NCBI GenBank assembly: GCA_030068075.1
Contig: CM057826.1
Location: forward strand, 78,093,312-78,157,311
Direction of reading: 5' to 3'
From: Paguma larvata
Lineage: Eukaryota > Chordata > Mammalia > Carnivora > Viverridae
Length of the DNA stretch: 64,000 bases
Below are positions 22,790-34,139 of this stretch, in pieces; the first letter of the stretch is position 1; each line of letters opens with the position of its first letter. The notes under the pieces are model-generated. The model saw nothing but the letters and a program-made list of their open reading frames with translations, was not told the origin of the DNA and did no database searches. Made by a program: the position numbers and the translations under genes.

Positions 22790-23600
22790 ACAATCCATTA
22801 AGTATAGGGATGGAGCCCTCACCACTGAATGGAAAAGTCTGAGTCAGGCAAGTTCTTCTCTGAGAGAGGGCCCTGGTTGTCCACCCCAGCAAGAGCAACC
22901 ATGCACAGTTGGATAATAGAGGCTCCAACCCTGCGCCTTCTCCTGTTTGGGCTGGACCGAGTCCCCTCCCTATGTCTTCCCTGCGACTTGCACACAGCCT
23001 GCACGGTGCATTTAACCCCACAGGCAGGTCCTCTTCCTAACTCTGCCACAGCTTGCCACAAATCCATCTTCCCTGTTGGTCTTGGCAACTAGATTCTGTT
23101 TAAATAATAGACCTTTCGCCCCACTCCCATATACATTATGTTTTCCAGTAAACCCTTTTAAGTCCTTCACCTGGTTTCGCTCACTACCTGGCTGAGCATT
23201 GAAGGTAGACATGACATGTGCAGACTCTTTAAAAAGTTCGAACTAAAAAAAGGAGATAGGGCAATCACTTGGAGCTATAATTAAAGGGATTGGGATCAGC
23301 CTGGGTGTGTGTACCACCTGAAGAAAGGAGCCAGTGGAGAATGAGAGTTAATGGAGTATGCAGAAAGACTGAAACTTTGAGATGCTGGAAGGGCTTAAAG
23401 CAGGAGGGTAATTCTAAGAAAGACCAGAGGATTGATGCAGCTACAGATATGATAGGGAAGCTTAGAGTCAAAAATTCGGAAACTACGCTGGAGGGACCAG
23501 GATTTCTTTGACAGAGAGGGGAAGATCATCTCCAGAGAGGGAGAGGTAAAGGAAAGCAGAAAGAAGTTAACTAGTGGCAAGCGGAAATTATTTTTGTTTC
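22790..23600. other. No recognised repeat or gene
   Basis: Somewhat GC-richer sequence with several overlapping open frames on both strands (about 73-89 codons). None has a recognisable domain. Confidence 0.4.
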
Positions 23601-23604
23601 AGTT

Positions 23605-24125
23605 GGTTATTGCTTGGTAACAAACCACCCAAAACTTAGTGGCTTATAAAACAGCCACTTATTATTTATGATTCTGAAATCTGGGCTGGGCTTAGGTGGG
23701 AAGTTCTTCTTCCTGTGGCGTCAGCTGCACTACACACCATTCAGGATGGTTTCTGCACTCAGGTGTCTGGTGTCCGTCTGGGATGCCTGCAACGGCTTGG
23801 GCTTCCCCTCAGCATAGTGGTCTCAGGACAGTCGACTTCCTTCATGGTGGCTTGGTCACCCAGAGGGGGAAAGCAAGAAGCTGCTGAGAGGGCAGGCTCA
23901 GAACTGGCACAGAGTCACTTCTATCTGGCTCTAGAGGTCAAAGCAAGTGATGAAGCCATCCCAGATTTAAGGGGAAGGCAAATAGATGACACGTGTTGAG
24001 GTGACGCACAGCGTGCACATGCAGGGAGGAAAGGAACAGAAAGCAGTCGTCTTTGAAGTCTCTCCCTACAACTTCTGAGTTTGAAGACTCATCGGAGGTT
24101 GCAAACTCTAGCAGTTTTCAACCGC
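23605..24125 (-). mobile_element. Ancient LTR-like repeat (probably ERVL/MaLR)
   Basis: Starts 'ttggttattgcttggtaacaaaccacccaaaacttagtggctt' in outline and continues with 'attctgaaatctgggctgggct' and 'ggtcaaagcaagtgatgaagcc'. This is a common ancient LTR pattern in complement orientation; the exact subfamily is uncertain. Confidence 0.5.
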
Positions 24126-24127
24126 CA

Positions 24128-24180
24128 CTGGGACTTATGAATACAAACTCCATTGGCTTAACATAACACGGCGTATATTT
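24128..24180 (-). mobile_element. MLT1-type LTR, left fragment split by retrocopy
   Basis: The stretch 'acaaactccattggcttaacataaca' followed by 'atatttatt' matches the end of an MLT1 LTR in complement. The remainder resumes at 25796, on the other side of the RPL13A retrocopy. Confidence 0.55.
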
Positions 24181-24567
24181 ATTTTGAAATAATGTATTTG
24201 TATCTGATCACAAAAAACAGGAAAACGGCAGGATCAATGCCCGTGACCTGAGTTGCACATCTTCCCAGTCTGGGACTATGAATGCCTTCGTGCAGGCCCA
24301 GGCTCACACCGCCCCGTTGACACTCTGAACCTGATGGCTACGGGGTATAGTACTTGCCATACGGCAAGTTTAAACAGATGCCTTGTTCATGACACCTTGT
24401 TCCAATTAGTTTTCCAGCTCCCTTGTGCAAATACCGAAATAAACATGTAACTGGTTGTCCTTACTGTCAATTTTCTAAAATTCCCTAGGAACTAGTAAAT
24501 CAAAAACAAATTCTGATATGCAACTGTTAGAGCTGTTTAAAGTTTTTTAAGAAGACAGTTCTTTTTA

Positions 24568-24780
24568 TTTTTTTGTGTGTTTTTCTAATGTTTATTTATT
24601 TTTGAGAGACAGAGTGCAAGTTGGGGAGGGGCAGAGAGAGAGGAAGACACAGAATCTGAAGCAGGCTCCAGGCTCCAAGCTGTCAGTACAGACCCCGATG
24701 TGGGCTCAAACTTATGAGCTGTGAGATCATGACCTGAGCCAAAGCCAGACGCTTAGCTGACTGAGCCAGTCAGGCACCCC
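24568..24780 (-). mobile_element. SINEC_Fc inside the RPL13A retrocopy 3' UTR
   Basis: Minus strand SINE with a perfect 18-bp duplication agaagacagttcttttta (24550-24567 and 24781-24798). It splits the long 3' UTR portion of the retrocopy. Confidence 0.96.
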
Positions 24781-25020
24781 AGAAGACAGTTCTTTTTAAA
24801 ATAGGAGTGGTGACCAAAGCCCCTTCTGTGCTTTAGCTTTCTAGGCCCCAAGCTGTCTTGCACCTGGGTGGCTGCCCCCTGGATCCCCCCACATCCAGGG
24901 AAATGACCTGGAGAGGCCAACCTAGGCTAAGCATGAGGAATAAAGTCTTTATTGTGCTCAGGCCAGGAGTCCATGAGTCTTGGCAAGTATCTCTGTGTAT
25001 TTATCAATTTTCTTCTCCAT

Positions 25021-25226
25021 GTTTTTTTTTTTTTAAGTTTTTTTATTTTGAGACAGCGCGTGACTGCAGGGGAGGAGTAAAGAGAGAGGGGAATGGGAAT
25101 CCCAAGCAGGCGCTGTGCTATTAGCACACAGCCTAACTCAGGACTGAAACTCACAAACTGTGAGATCACAACCTGAGGTGAAATCAGGAGTTGGGTGCTT
25201 AACTGACTGAGCCACCCAGGTGTTCC
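25021..25226 (-). mobile_element. SINEC inside the RPL13A retrocopy coding region
   Basis: Minus strand SINE with T-run at 25022-25034 and head ending 'ccacccaggtgttcc'. Its left edge abuts retrocopy sequence encoding the C-terminal EKKIDKYT block; the rest of the retrocopy resumes after the adjacent TG/TTTTG repeats at about 25313. Confidence 0.92.
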
Positions 25227-25227
25227 C

Positions 25228-25251
25228 TATGTGTGTATGTGTGTGCGCATG

Positions 25252-25295
<44 letters not shown>

Positions 25296-25312
25296 GTTTT
25301 GTTTTGTTTTTT
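25228..25312. repeat. (TG)n followed by (TTTTG)n
   Basis: An interrupted then pure TG tract (about 25228-25291) runs directly into four TTTTG units (about 25291-25312). It lies between the SINE head and the retrocopy; the His/Thr-rich and Cys/Val-rich open frames here are translations of this repeat. Confidence 0.95.
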
Positions 25313-25795
25313 GTCCTGTTTCTGTTGGCTCTTAGCTGGGTTTTTTCCTCCCAGTAATGAATCTTGGCCTTGGCTTTCTCCTTCCTCTTCCAGTGCGGCT
25401 GTCGCCACCTGGCACAGCCAGCCAACTTCGTGGCACCATGTAGGTAGGCACTCTTTCACATAGGCTTCAGAGGCACAACCTGGGGCAGCAGGAACTACCA
25501 TCCATTTATACTTGTCATAGGTGACAGGATTCCCTCAAACACCTAGAGGTGGTCCAGGGCAGCCTTGGCTTCCATTGGTCTTGTGTGGCAGCACACACAC
25601 CTCAAACAGTCTGCCCTTGTTTCTCTAGAAAGTGCCAGAAATTTTGATGTCCTCTTAGTGCAGGAATACCACCTTCCAGCCCGAAGTGCCTGCTTGGTTA
25701 TGATGTCTGCTGGGTGGCCAGGAGACCGCGCTGGCCACCGAGCACTAGGACTTGCACTCCTCCGCCCCAATCATTGGCAGCTGCCTGGGAAACCC

Positions 25796-26165
25796 ACGCA
25801 CTTATCGTCTTACAGTTCTGATGTCAGAAATCGAAAATCTTGTGAGACTGGAACCAAGGTTTCTGCAGAACTGTTTCTTCTGTAAGATCCAGGGGAGAAT
25901 TTCCAGCTTCTAGAAGACAGCCATATTGTTTGACTTCATGCCCCTTCAAGCTTACCACTCCATCTCTCTACCTCTGTTGTTCACATATTTGCCTTTGATC
26001 GACCTTTGGGCTCACTTAGATAATCCGGGATAATCTCCCAATATCAAGATCCTTAACTCAATCATATCTGCAAAGTTCCTTTTCCCACCTCAGGTCACGT
26101 ATTCACAGATCTGGGGGAAGGGACTTGAGCATCCTTGCTGGAGGTCATTACTCTCTCTACAGAAA
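25796..26165 (-). mobile_element. MLT1-type LTR, right fragment
   Basis: Resumes at 'cttatcgtcttacagttctgatgtcag' and continues 'ggataatctcccaatatcaagatccttaactc', 'catatctgcaaagttcc' and 'tattcacagatctggggg', all MLT1 landmarks in complement. Together with 24128-24180 it forms one LTR interrupted by the retrocopy. Confidence 0.7.
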
Positions 26166-26876
26166 CTTTGTATATGTAATACTGCCACTAGATAAAGTTG
26201 GAAGATCTCTCCAATAGTACTCAAATTCATGGCAGCAATGGTAGAGAAAGCAAATTGTTGAATCGATGATACATTGAGGGATTGGTAGACTAGGACTAAG
26301 GCATAAGGACAAGGAGGTAAGTGAACGAAAGAAGCTGGTAGATATTATTGAGTTGATTGATCAAGGGGCCTGGTCTGGAGGGAAGGAAACCCAGAGGGGG
26401 TTTGGTAGCTTGAGAGGAATGAGATTTTTCTTCAACTTCTTAACTCTATTTCCTTTTTGATATGGCATTTACGTTTCACTCGCTTCCTCTTTGAAGGAGT
26501 TTCTAAAAGGCTTCAGTGAAAGGACTTTGACTTCTATTACAGAATCTTTGCCCTTTTGTTGATAACATCCAAAAATTGTATTCAGCTTATATTGGGCAGC
26601 ATGTGAACCCATGGGTAATTTTGGTGGCAGATCACATAGGATGAGAAACTGTGTGCTCTACTCATATAAACTGCACTGCGTCCCAAGAACAGTATAGGGG
26701 CGTCACGCAGGGGACCCAAGTTCTGCTGCTGGACATCAGTTCACCATTTTTTTCCTGAACGAATAAAATTGTTAGCACTTATGAGGAAATCCAGCGAAAC
26801 TAGAACACTTCCACATATGTTTTCTGAATTGTAAAAAAATCGAGTTTCTGCCATTTTCTCAGGGCTCTTGATCAAG
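26166..26876. other. No recognised feature
   Basis: No gene or named repeat I can support. Confidence 0.4.
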
Positions 26877-26884
26877 ATGGCTTT

Positions 26885-27068
26885 TTTTAATGTGTATTTA
26901 TTTTTGAGATAGATAGATAGAGAGAGAGAGAGAGAATTGGGGAGGGGCAGAGACAGAGTGGGGCAGTGGATTGGAAGCGGATTCTGTGCTGACAGCAGAG
27001 CCTCATGTGGGGCTCAAACTCACAAGCCCTGAGATCATGACCTGAGTCACCCAGGCACTCCAACTAAA
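26885..27068 (-). mobile_element. SINEC with internal deletion
   Basis: Minus strand SINE between atggcttt duplications (26877-26884 and 27069-27076). About 30 bp of the head between 'gacctga' and 'gtcacccaggca' are missing. Confidence 0.9.
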
Positions 27069-27244
27069 ATGGCTTTAAAGTTCCCGTTAGCTTACCTAAC
27101 TTTAGACAGGGTTCTTCCTGACCCTAAGCCCTGGCCTCCTTTTTCCTAGAGCATCGTTTAGAAAATGTTAAAAAAACATTTAGAAACTGTTAGAAAACCT
27201 GTTATCGTATATCCTTTATTCTGCTCCTTTGATATGTAAACTTT

Positions 27245-27287
27245 TTTTTTAATCTTTATTTACTTTTGAGAGAGAGAGAAAGAGAGA

Positions 27288-27324
<37 letters not shown>

Positions 27325-27484
27325 TGGGGGAGTGGCAGAGAGAGAGGGAGACACAGAATCTGAAGCAGGCTCCAGGCTCTGAGCTGTTAGCAAAGAGCCT
27401 GACATGGGGCTAAAACTCACGAGCCGTGAGATCATGACCTGACCCAAAGTCAGATGCTTAACCGACTGAGTCACCCAGGCTCCC
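27245..27484 (-). mobile_element. SINEC_Fc with long GA expansion
   Basis: Minus strand SINE with a near-pure GA tract of about 60 bp (27267-27326) and otherwise young-looking body and head. Flanks gatatgtaaactttt and gagatgtaagtcttt form an imperfect target duplication. Confidence 0.93.
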
Positions 27485-27489
27485 TGAGA

Positions 27490-27995
27490 TGTAAGTCTTT
27501 CAAAGTCAACCTCTTGCTAGTTTTGCCGCCTAGAAATGTCTTTCTCAAGGACCTGAAAGCCACCCTTTGAAATGCAATTATTTAAGGAGATAGTGGTCCT
27601 GTCTTCCAGTCTCTTAGAAAGAGAGGAGACTCACTTCTCTGCCTCCTCACCCAAGCTGTAAAACTACTTTTATCATGAAGATATGAGAAAGTTTACTTTT
27701 CTTATGGATGAGGCCAATTAGCAAACATAGGTGGCCTATGACCTGCCATGCTCTCTCTTAAATAATTCTCTCCAGCCCTTTTCTCTGTGGGGCTACAGTA
27801 TTGACTTGGTCTGTGCTTTCTCCCCTATTGCTAGCAGTAGTATCAGAATAAAAACAACTCTATTCGTCTTGTCCACTTTTTCTTTCACAATCTCCAGGCA
27901 AGTCAATTCAACTCTAAGAAAAGAGAGTATGAAGAGCACAGGTGGTCGGATTAGTTGTAAGTAATGATCAGGTTATAAATTAGCTATGATGGCTA
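27490..27995. other. No recognised feature
   Basis: No gene or named repeat I can support. Confidence 0.4.
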
Positions 27996-27999
27996 CTCA

Positions 28000-28215
28000 C
28001 TGTTGTCACTGTTTTCGACGTCACCCCTTACAACTTATTTTCACAATCAGCAACCCATTGTAATCTTCGGAGCATCATCGTGAAGTAGGTCGGACAGATT
28101 ATCATTCCCATTTTACAGTTGGAGATCGAGAGGGACCAAGTTGAAGGGACTCATTCCTCCAACTAGAGAGAACCAGAGAAGAGATTTTAATTTAAATCTT
28201 CCAGCTTCAAAAGTC
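28000..28215 (-). mobile_element. MIR SINE relic
   Basis: Reads 'attcccattttacagttgg' with a preceding 'cacaatcagcaacccattg…gtgaagtaggt' block, the complement of MIR. Confidence 0.6.
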
Positions 28216-28219
28216 CTTG

Positions 28220-29190
28220 CTATCTCTCCCCTGCGATGTATGCTCCATCTCGACTGGCACCAGGACTTCAGATAATAAGATATGAAGCAATAAATTTGAA
28301 AGGTCCTGGAGTCAGAACTGCTATTCAAAAGCAATAGCTGTAAGAAAAAAAAGGGAGAAGAGTGCCAAACATTAAATTGTATAATGTTTTTTCTGGCAAC
28401 TCTGTTCCAACCGATTGTCTGTAATGACTCCAGGAATAATATCATATTCCCTAATAAATGGCTAAAGTTGAAATTACTGCAAATTTTATGGAAGGCATTG
28501 CCCCAAATGGTGGGAGGAATGCATATTTTCTCTTTCGATTGTATTTGTCCATTTATGTTGTCTGGAAGGAATATCAATTTCTTTTTGAAACTAACTGCTG
28601 TATCAGATTTGATACACTGAACAATTTTTCTACTTGGTTACCAGTCCTGAAAGGTGAGGACTTACCAAGGCTGTCCTTCCCTTTGGGTTTGCATAGATGG
28701 TGAAGTGTTTTTCAGTCTTCACCGCTGATTAATAGATTAACAGACAATTGGTACCAATGGGTGAATGTCTGAACTGCAAGTTTTAGTGGCTAGATTAAGC
28801 TCCCGATTGTCTATCATGAAGGGTCTCAGGAATGTAGATATAAAAATGTAAAAATCCTTTTGCTATTTGGAATGATTATTTACTGAATTGACTTGAATCG
28901 ATTACCCCTTGACCAATTTGATAAACTTCTCAAAATAGTAATACTACCCAATTCATAACCACATACTGCGTCAGTCATTATGCCTAGAGTTTTAATAACA
29001 AAATAAGAGAACCCAGTTCTTTCACTTTGTTCTCTGGTTGAAGGTACTTTTTTTGTTTTTAACAATTCCAAATAAACACTTATTGCATTAGGATTGGAAT
29101 CTCATTTCTCCTTGAGGCAAGCATCCTTGGATAAATGAGTCATTGAATAAATATGATAGAGCAGTTTTTATGCCATCTCTATAGACTTTG
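28220..29190. other. No recognised feature
   Basis: AT-rich. The 154-codon antisense open frame at 28113-28577 overlaps the MIR relic at one end and has no recognisable domain. Confidence 0.4.
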
Positions 29191-29194
29191 TATT

Positions 29195-29880
29195 TTTTCT
29201 TTTGATAAAATGCACATAACAAAATTGATCGTTTTAACTATTTTAAAGTATAAAATTCAATGGCATTTAGTACATTACAGTGTGCAACTCTCAGCACTGT
29301 CTAGTTCCAGAACATTATCATCACCCGAAAAAGAAACTCCATCCCCATTAAGCAGTCATTCTCCATTTCCCCTCACCCCAGCGCTTGGCAACCTCTCATT
29401 CTCTATTGTCTCCATGGATTTACCTATTCTGGTTATTTCGTATAGATGAAAAAATATAATATGTGGCCTTTATACCTGGTTTACTTCCCTGAACCTAATG
29501 TTTTCAAAGTCCATCTATGTTGTAACATATTTCAAAACTTCATTCTTGCTTCTACTTTTTGACTGTTGTGAATAATGATGCTATGGACATTGGTGTACAC
29601 ATATCTGTTCAAGTCCTTTCTTTCATTCTTTGATATATATACTTAGACTTGGAATTACTGGGTAAATGGCATATCTATGTTTAACTCTTTGCACAGTGGC
29701 TGCACCATTTTACATTCCCTAACGATGCATGAAGCTTCTCTACATCCTCAACAATACAATACTTGCTGTTTCCCCCCTTTTTATTATAGCCATCGTATAA
29801 TATAGCCAATCTCCTAGGAGGTATGAAGTGGAATCTCTTTGTGGTAAGTTTCTGTTACTTCTTATTGCAGAGAAATTTAC
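29195..29880 (-). mobile_element. Old L1 3' end relic
   Basis: Complement of an old L1 3' UTR and ORF2 end: 'tccatggatttacctattctgg', 'tgttttcaaagtccatctatgttgtaacat', 'cttggaattactgggtaaatgg', 'gcaccattttacattccc'. About 690 bp. Confidence 0.85.
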
Positions 29881-29884
29881 TCTC

Positions 29885-31215
29885 AACTTCTACCCTCAAC
29901 TAGGGCATTTTACACTGTAGAACAAAGGGTCAGGGCATGTGAGTAGGACCTTGAGTGGTTTCGCTTGACAGGAGGGCAATGAAAGATGAAGCTGAAACAT
30001 TACATTAATGCCGGGAAGAACAGGGCCTTGAACACTAAATAGAGGCACATCAGAAGGGGAAACGTAGTTTTAAAGGAAAGAAATGCCATAATGGGAGTTG
30101 GGAAATAGAACAGAAGAGTGTACCATGATGTAGGCTGAAACGGGAAGAACAAAGGCTGGAAGGAGGACTCCATTGTCGAGGTGGCTCTAGCACTCTAACT
30201 ATATTAATTACCCATGTATTGTGAGACAGCACCTGATACTTATCAAATTAGCTAAAAATGGTGGACTATTCTCGAATTCCACAGGAATGCCACACTATCA
30301 CCAGTTGGGTGGAGATAAACATATTTGGAAATATTTTAGGCTGTGAACAGTTCCGAACTAAGAATTCTAGAATTCTTTGAGTCTAAGTAGAAATCATCTG
30401 ATGTAAAGCACATAGCAGAGAGCCTGACACACAGCTGGTGTACAGTACATGTACCACAAAAAGCCAAAAATACTTAGGCTGCACCTTCTTTTTAGATGAG
30501 TGCTTGGGTTATGGTTCTGGGAAAGATCTGTAGGAGTAGGAATCATCATCTTGGAAATGTAAAAAGAATAAGAGACAGGAGGTGAGCTGTCTCTTTCCTC
30601 AAAGGAAAGTGTTGGGTTAATTTGATGTGAAGGAGCCTGGGAACAAGAAGCAGGCTGGTGGGACCTGATTCAAGTTTGCCCCCTGGTCTTCACCTTAAAT
30701 TTGGCCCCCTTTTCATTGACATTAACTCATTTCATTGACATTAACTGACATTAATTCATCTGTCAGTTTAAATGATTTGCAGATTATCTATAGACCAACT
30801 TCGGTTTCATTGGGAAATTAAATCCCTGTAAAACCGTGAGTGCAGTTTATTCTCAGAGTGGATATATGATGGCAGGCAATGGATCGCAGAAGCGTGTAGC
30901 ACATAGCTGGGCCTCTGTCCAGCTCTGTTCTCCTCTCTGAGAGAAAGAAGTAAACAACATAAGCAAGATAGAACACCATCCCTTGCTGTTGGGGGATAGC
31001 AGTGATATATTTAGCTCTTGGGTATGATGATTTGCCTAATATTTCTAACTCTGTATTTGCCAGAAAATGTAGCATCAAGGGCGTCAGGAAATGTAGTTCC
31101 TGGCGCCAGAGTGTCATACCCTCAGCTTGAGCCTGGCACATCAGCTACTGGCTGTGGGTATTGGCTAATATTACCCAAGTGATGCCATTATTAATTATCT
31201 TTCCAATGGAAATTC
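29885..31215. other. No recognised gene
   Basis: A short 'gcacatagcagagagcctgacacacagc' stretch near 30410 could be a MIR or L2 tail. The 107-codon antisense frame at 30818-31141 has no recognised domain. Confidence 0.4.
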
Positions 31216-31219
31216 CTCA

Positions 31220-31345
31220 TGGTTATCATTTACCTTTTGGAAAATGTTATGCTAGGTTTTTAAATTTCATCCTGGTAAGAATTGTATGAAGTGGATGAAT
31301 AAACTGAGGTTTAGATAAACTAATTGGCTCATAGACATTCATGCA
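31220..31345 (-). mobile_element. MIR SINE relic
   Basis: Reads 'gaagtggatgaataaactgaggtttagataaac' in outline with a preceding 'atcctggtaagaattgtatgaag', the complement of MIR. Confidence 0.5.
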
Positions 31346-31739
31346 ACCATTGTCATGAACAATGGACAGGAAAAAATGCAGTTCAAAAAGATGACTAGAG
31401 ACATTGATTACCATTCTAAGATAGCAATAAAGTTAATTTCAGGGGAAAAGAGCTTGTTTTGGTTATGCGAAGGAACCAACAAGCATCTAGAGTGGAAATT
31501 GAGAAATGAAATGGCTCTGCATAATAAAGTAACAGAGGTTTTTAGACTGCACACTAGTGATCTGGGAGGAGGGCAGGGTTTCTGGAAGACAGAGGAATGA
31601 ATAGAATGGAGAGCACATGGAGACCTAGTATGGCCAAACATCTAGTAAGTAGCAACCCAGAACTGTGGAAGAAAAAGGTCATCTGATAAAATGGTGGATT
31701 TGTTTTTGGGGATAGTGTGATCTGCATTGAATTCAAAGG

Positions 31740-31758
31740 TTTTTTTTTTTTTTTTTTT
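31740..31758. repeat. Poly(T) tract
   Basis: About 19 T's with no adjoining recognisable element body. Confidence 0.85.
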
Positions 31759-31759
31759 C

Positions 31760-32745
31760 TTTTTTGCACTGTGTGCAATTACTCTCGGTTGTAAAAGCCA
31801 AAGCTTAGTAAAATCTTGTTACACTTTAGAGTCTTGCTTTGATAGCCTTTTGGTTGTGTGGCCCATGTGTAGGGTGAAGTGAGGAAAATGGTTTACAGGA
31901 GAGAAGATATGAGCAGGGATGAGGATCAAACTTGGAGCAAGAAAGAATGGAAACATGAACGGGGTGGGGTGGTAGCTGAAGCTGTCTCAGAGTGTGAATC
32001 ATTTTGTTTAGATAAAAAAAGAAAGGAGTAAGAGTCTTGGGGCTCTTTGATCGTATTAGTAGGTGATGGAGAAGAATCTTGAGGGAAAAGCCCAGTTCCT
32101 TCCTAGTTGATCACTGTCCTGCCCTGCATGGACAGCATTAGCACAGGATGAAAGGCAAGTGATTCAGTTGCACAGTCTCGTACTTTGTCCTGATGTCCAG
32201 GCTGGACTGGACCTACCACTGGGGCTTCTCTTTTTCCTCTCAGCTCACGAGAGTTCTTGTTTTTTCAACCACCACTCCAATGCCAATTTTAATTAGAACT
32301 ACCTTCTGGTGTCAAGGAGTATCTATTGGAGGGCAATGAAAAACTGGAAGAAATAGTCATTGCTTAATAAGCCACAAGGTTTTCAAGTTAGCTAAAGTAT
32401 ATTCCTTGGATAAATGAGGATTTACTGTCTGTGAGAAAGGCCTCCTTTAAAGTTGAGTCTGTTCCATTATATTTCTAGAAGAATCTGTGTATCTCATCTA
32501 AGTAGGAAGTGACATTGTGCAATAGGAATGGATGGGCCAAGAGGATAAAGATAATTTGGTGACTGTATTATAAGCATAACAAATAATTTCACAAGAGTAG
32601 GGTTGATGACAAATATGGGATGGATATTATGAATTAATGGCGTATTTTTATAATATTTTACAAAAAATGTTGGTAAAAATATTAGTCATTCTCTCTATAA
32701 AGGAATATTATATAGCAATATCTCTATAGCATGTCGTTTCAAACA
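31760..32745. other. No recognised feature
   Basis: No gene or named repeat I can support. Confidence 0.4.
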
Positions 32746-32755
32746 CTGAATAGAT

Positions 32756-32962
32756 TTTGATGCACCTGGGTGGCTCCGATGGTTAAGCAACCAACTCTTG
32801 TTTCAGCTCAGGTCATGATCTCATGGTTTATGAAATCGAGTCTTACATCAGACTCTGCACTGACAGCGAGGATCCTGCTTGGGATTCTCTCTCTCCCTGT
32901 CTCTGCCTCTCTGTATTCTCTTTCTCTCTCTCTCTGTCAAAATAAATAAACATTAAGAAAAT
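32756..32962 (+). mobile_element. SINEC, older copy
   Basis: Plus strand SINE starting 'gatgcacctgggtggctc' with tail 'caaaataaataaacattaagaaa'. Nine-base duplications tgaatagat at 32747-32755 and 32963-32971. Confidence 0.93.
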
Positions 32963-33444
32963 TGAATAGATATCTTTAAATTACATATTCTTCAAGTAGC
33001 TCTTGCAGTTATCTCTCATCTGTTCCACAATTTATGTGGAAAATATACTTCTTTGAAGTCCAGATGGGACACAGAGAATAAAAGAAGCAAGGCATGTGAG
33101 TAACCTAAATAGAGTTTTTCACTCTAGTGATGGTCCAAAGGAAACACAAATACATGTTGACTGAGTAAGTAAATGCATGAATGAGCCTATATATGCACTT
33201 ATTTTAAAGAGAGTTGTAATAAACTTGCATACTGATTTTCCTAGTCAGAAGGAAATGAGAAGAAGCACTTTAGAAGGAACTACAGGAATTAGAAAACTAG
33301 GATTATTAGGAACAGGTGTACTGAGAGCTGACCAAAAACAGTGGGGAGAGGGACAGCTGAGTTCCTTGAATACTGATAGTGGTCCTTCTCTGTCAGAGAA
33401 AGAAAGGCCCAGCTATGTGAGATCACCACTAAGTATATGGTACA

Positions 33445-33610
33445 TGGTTCTCAGAGTGTGTTCCCTGGACCAGCAACAGGATCACTTGATAGTTTAGAAA
33501 GCAAATACTCAGACCCCACCCCAGACCTACCCAGTCAGAAACTTTGAGAGTGGAGCTCAGGAATCTGAAAGATCCACCAGTGATTCTGGTATCCACTACA
33601 GTGTGAAGTC
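33445..33610 (+). mobile_element. MER5A-like DNA transposon relic
   Basis: The stretch 'ggttctcagagtgtgttccctggaccagcaac', 'ccccaccccagacctacccagtcagaaactttgag' in outline and 'gtgattctgg' follow the MER5A consensus closely. It is the best of the four copies. Confidence 0.75.
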
Positions 33611-33908
33611 TACCACACAGAGCTCTCTAAATCCAGAGGGCATCACTACATTTCACCAGTGAAATGAGTGTTCATGACTTGGATCACAGTGGAAAAGTTT
33701 CTTTATATAGAATACCTCACCCAAGAAGATAGGAAAGTTACCAAGGGTGACCATACATCTGGTTTTCCTGGGACAGCCTGGTATAAATATATCATCTAGT
33801 TAAAAATAGTATTTCCTTTATTCTTTAAAGTATCCCCATTTGGTTGATAAATTATATAGTCACTCTGTTAATAGTCTGGAAAGATTACAGTCACAATTGT
33901 CAAAATCA

Positions 33909-34128
33909 AGGCGCTCCTGGGTGGCTCAGTCAGATAAGCATCTGACTTTTGATTTCGACTCATGTCATGATCCCATGGTTCATGAGATCAAGTCCCTTGT
34001 TGGTTTACATGCTGACAGTGCTGAGCCTGTTTGGGATTCTCTCCCTCCCTCTCTTTCCCTCCCCTGCTTACATGTGTACACGCTTTGTCTTGCTCTCTCT
34101 CTCTCCCAAAATAAATAATATAAACTTA
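33909..34128 (+). mobile_element. SINEC, older copy
   Basis: Plus strand SINE beginning 'aaggcgctcctgggtggctcag' and ending '…ctctcccaaaataaataa'. Imperfect duplicates attgtcaaaatc and attgttaacatc flank it. Open frames across it are translations of the CT-rich body. Confidence 0.93.
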
Positions 34129-34139
34129 AAAAATTGTTA

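Larger units (their letters stand above)
24181..25795 (-). pseudogene. RPL13A: Processed pseudogene of ribosomal protein L13a
   Basis: Minus strand, intronless copy of RPL13A, a 203-residue protein of the 60S ribosomal subunit. The 5'UTR-like start lies at about 25792 (ccaggcagctgcc). Recognisable blocks are 'aggtcctagtgct', the GQAALD block, MVVPAA near 25501, and 'gggactcatggactcctgg'-type C-terminus then AATAAA at about 24940-24945. It is dead: the start region is altered, TAG stops replace a Tyr codon (25625-25627) and a Lys codon (25543-25545), about 30 codons are deleted near 25616, and there are frameshifts. Similarity continues past the first polyadenylation site to about 24190 ('gactgggaagatg', 'tgatcaga'), matching the long RPL13A mRNA as I recall it. 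SINEs interrupt it at 24568-24780 and 25021-25226. Not functional as coding DNA. Confidence 0.88.

Noticed and set aside
22530..23021. 163-codon antisense open frame
   Set aside because: Its second half is the translation of a SINEC element with a GA tract; the remainder has no recognisable domain.
25199..25501. His/Thr-rich open frame as a metal-binding protein
   Set aside because: It is the RPL13A retrocopy read out of frame into a TG microsatellite and a SINE.
28113..28577. 154-codon antisense open frame
   Set aside because: Overlaps a MIR relic, is hydrophobic and low in domain content, and has no splice or promoter support.
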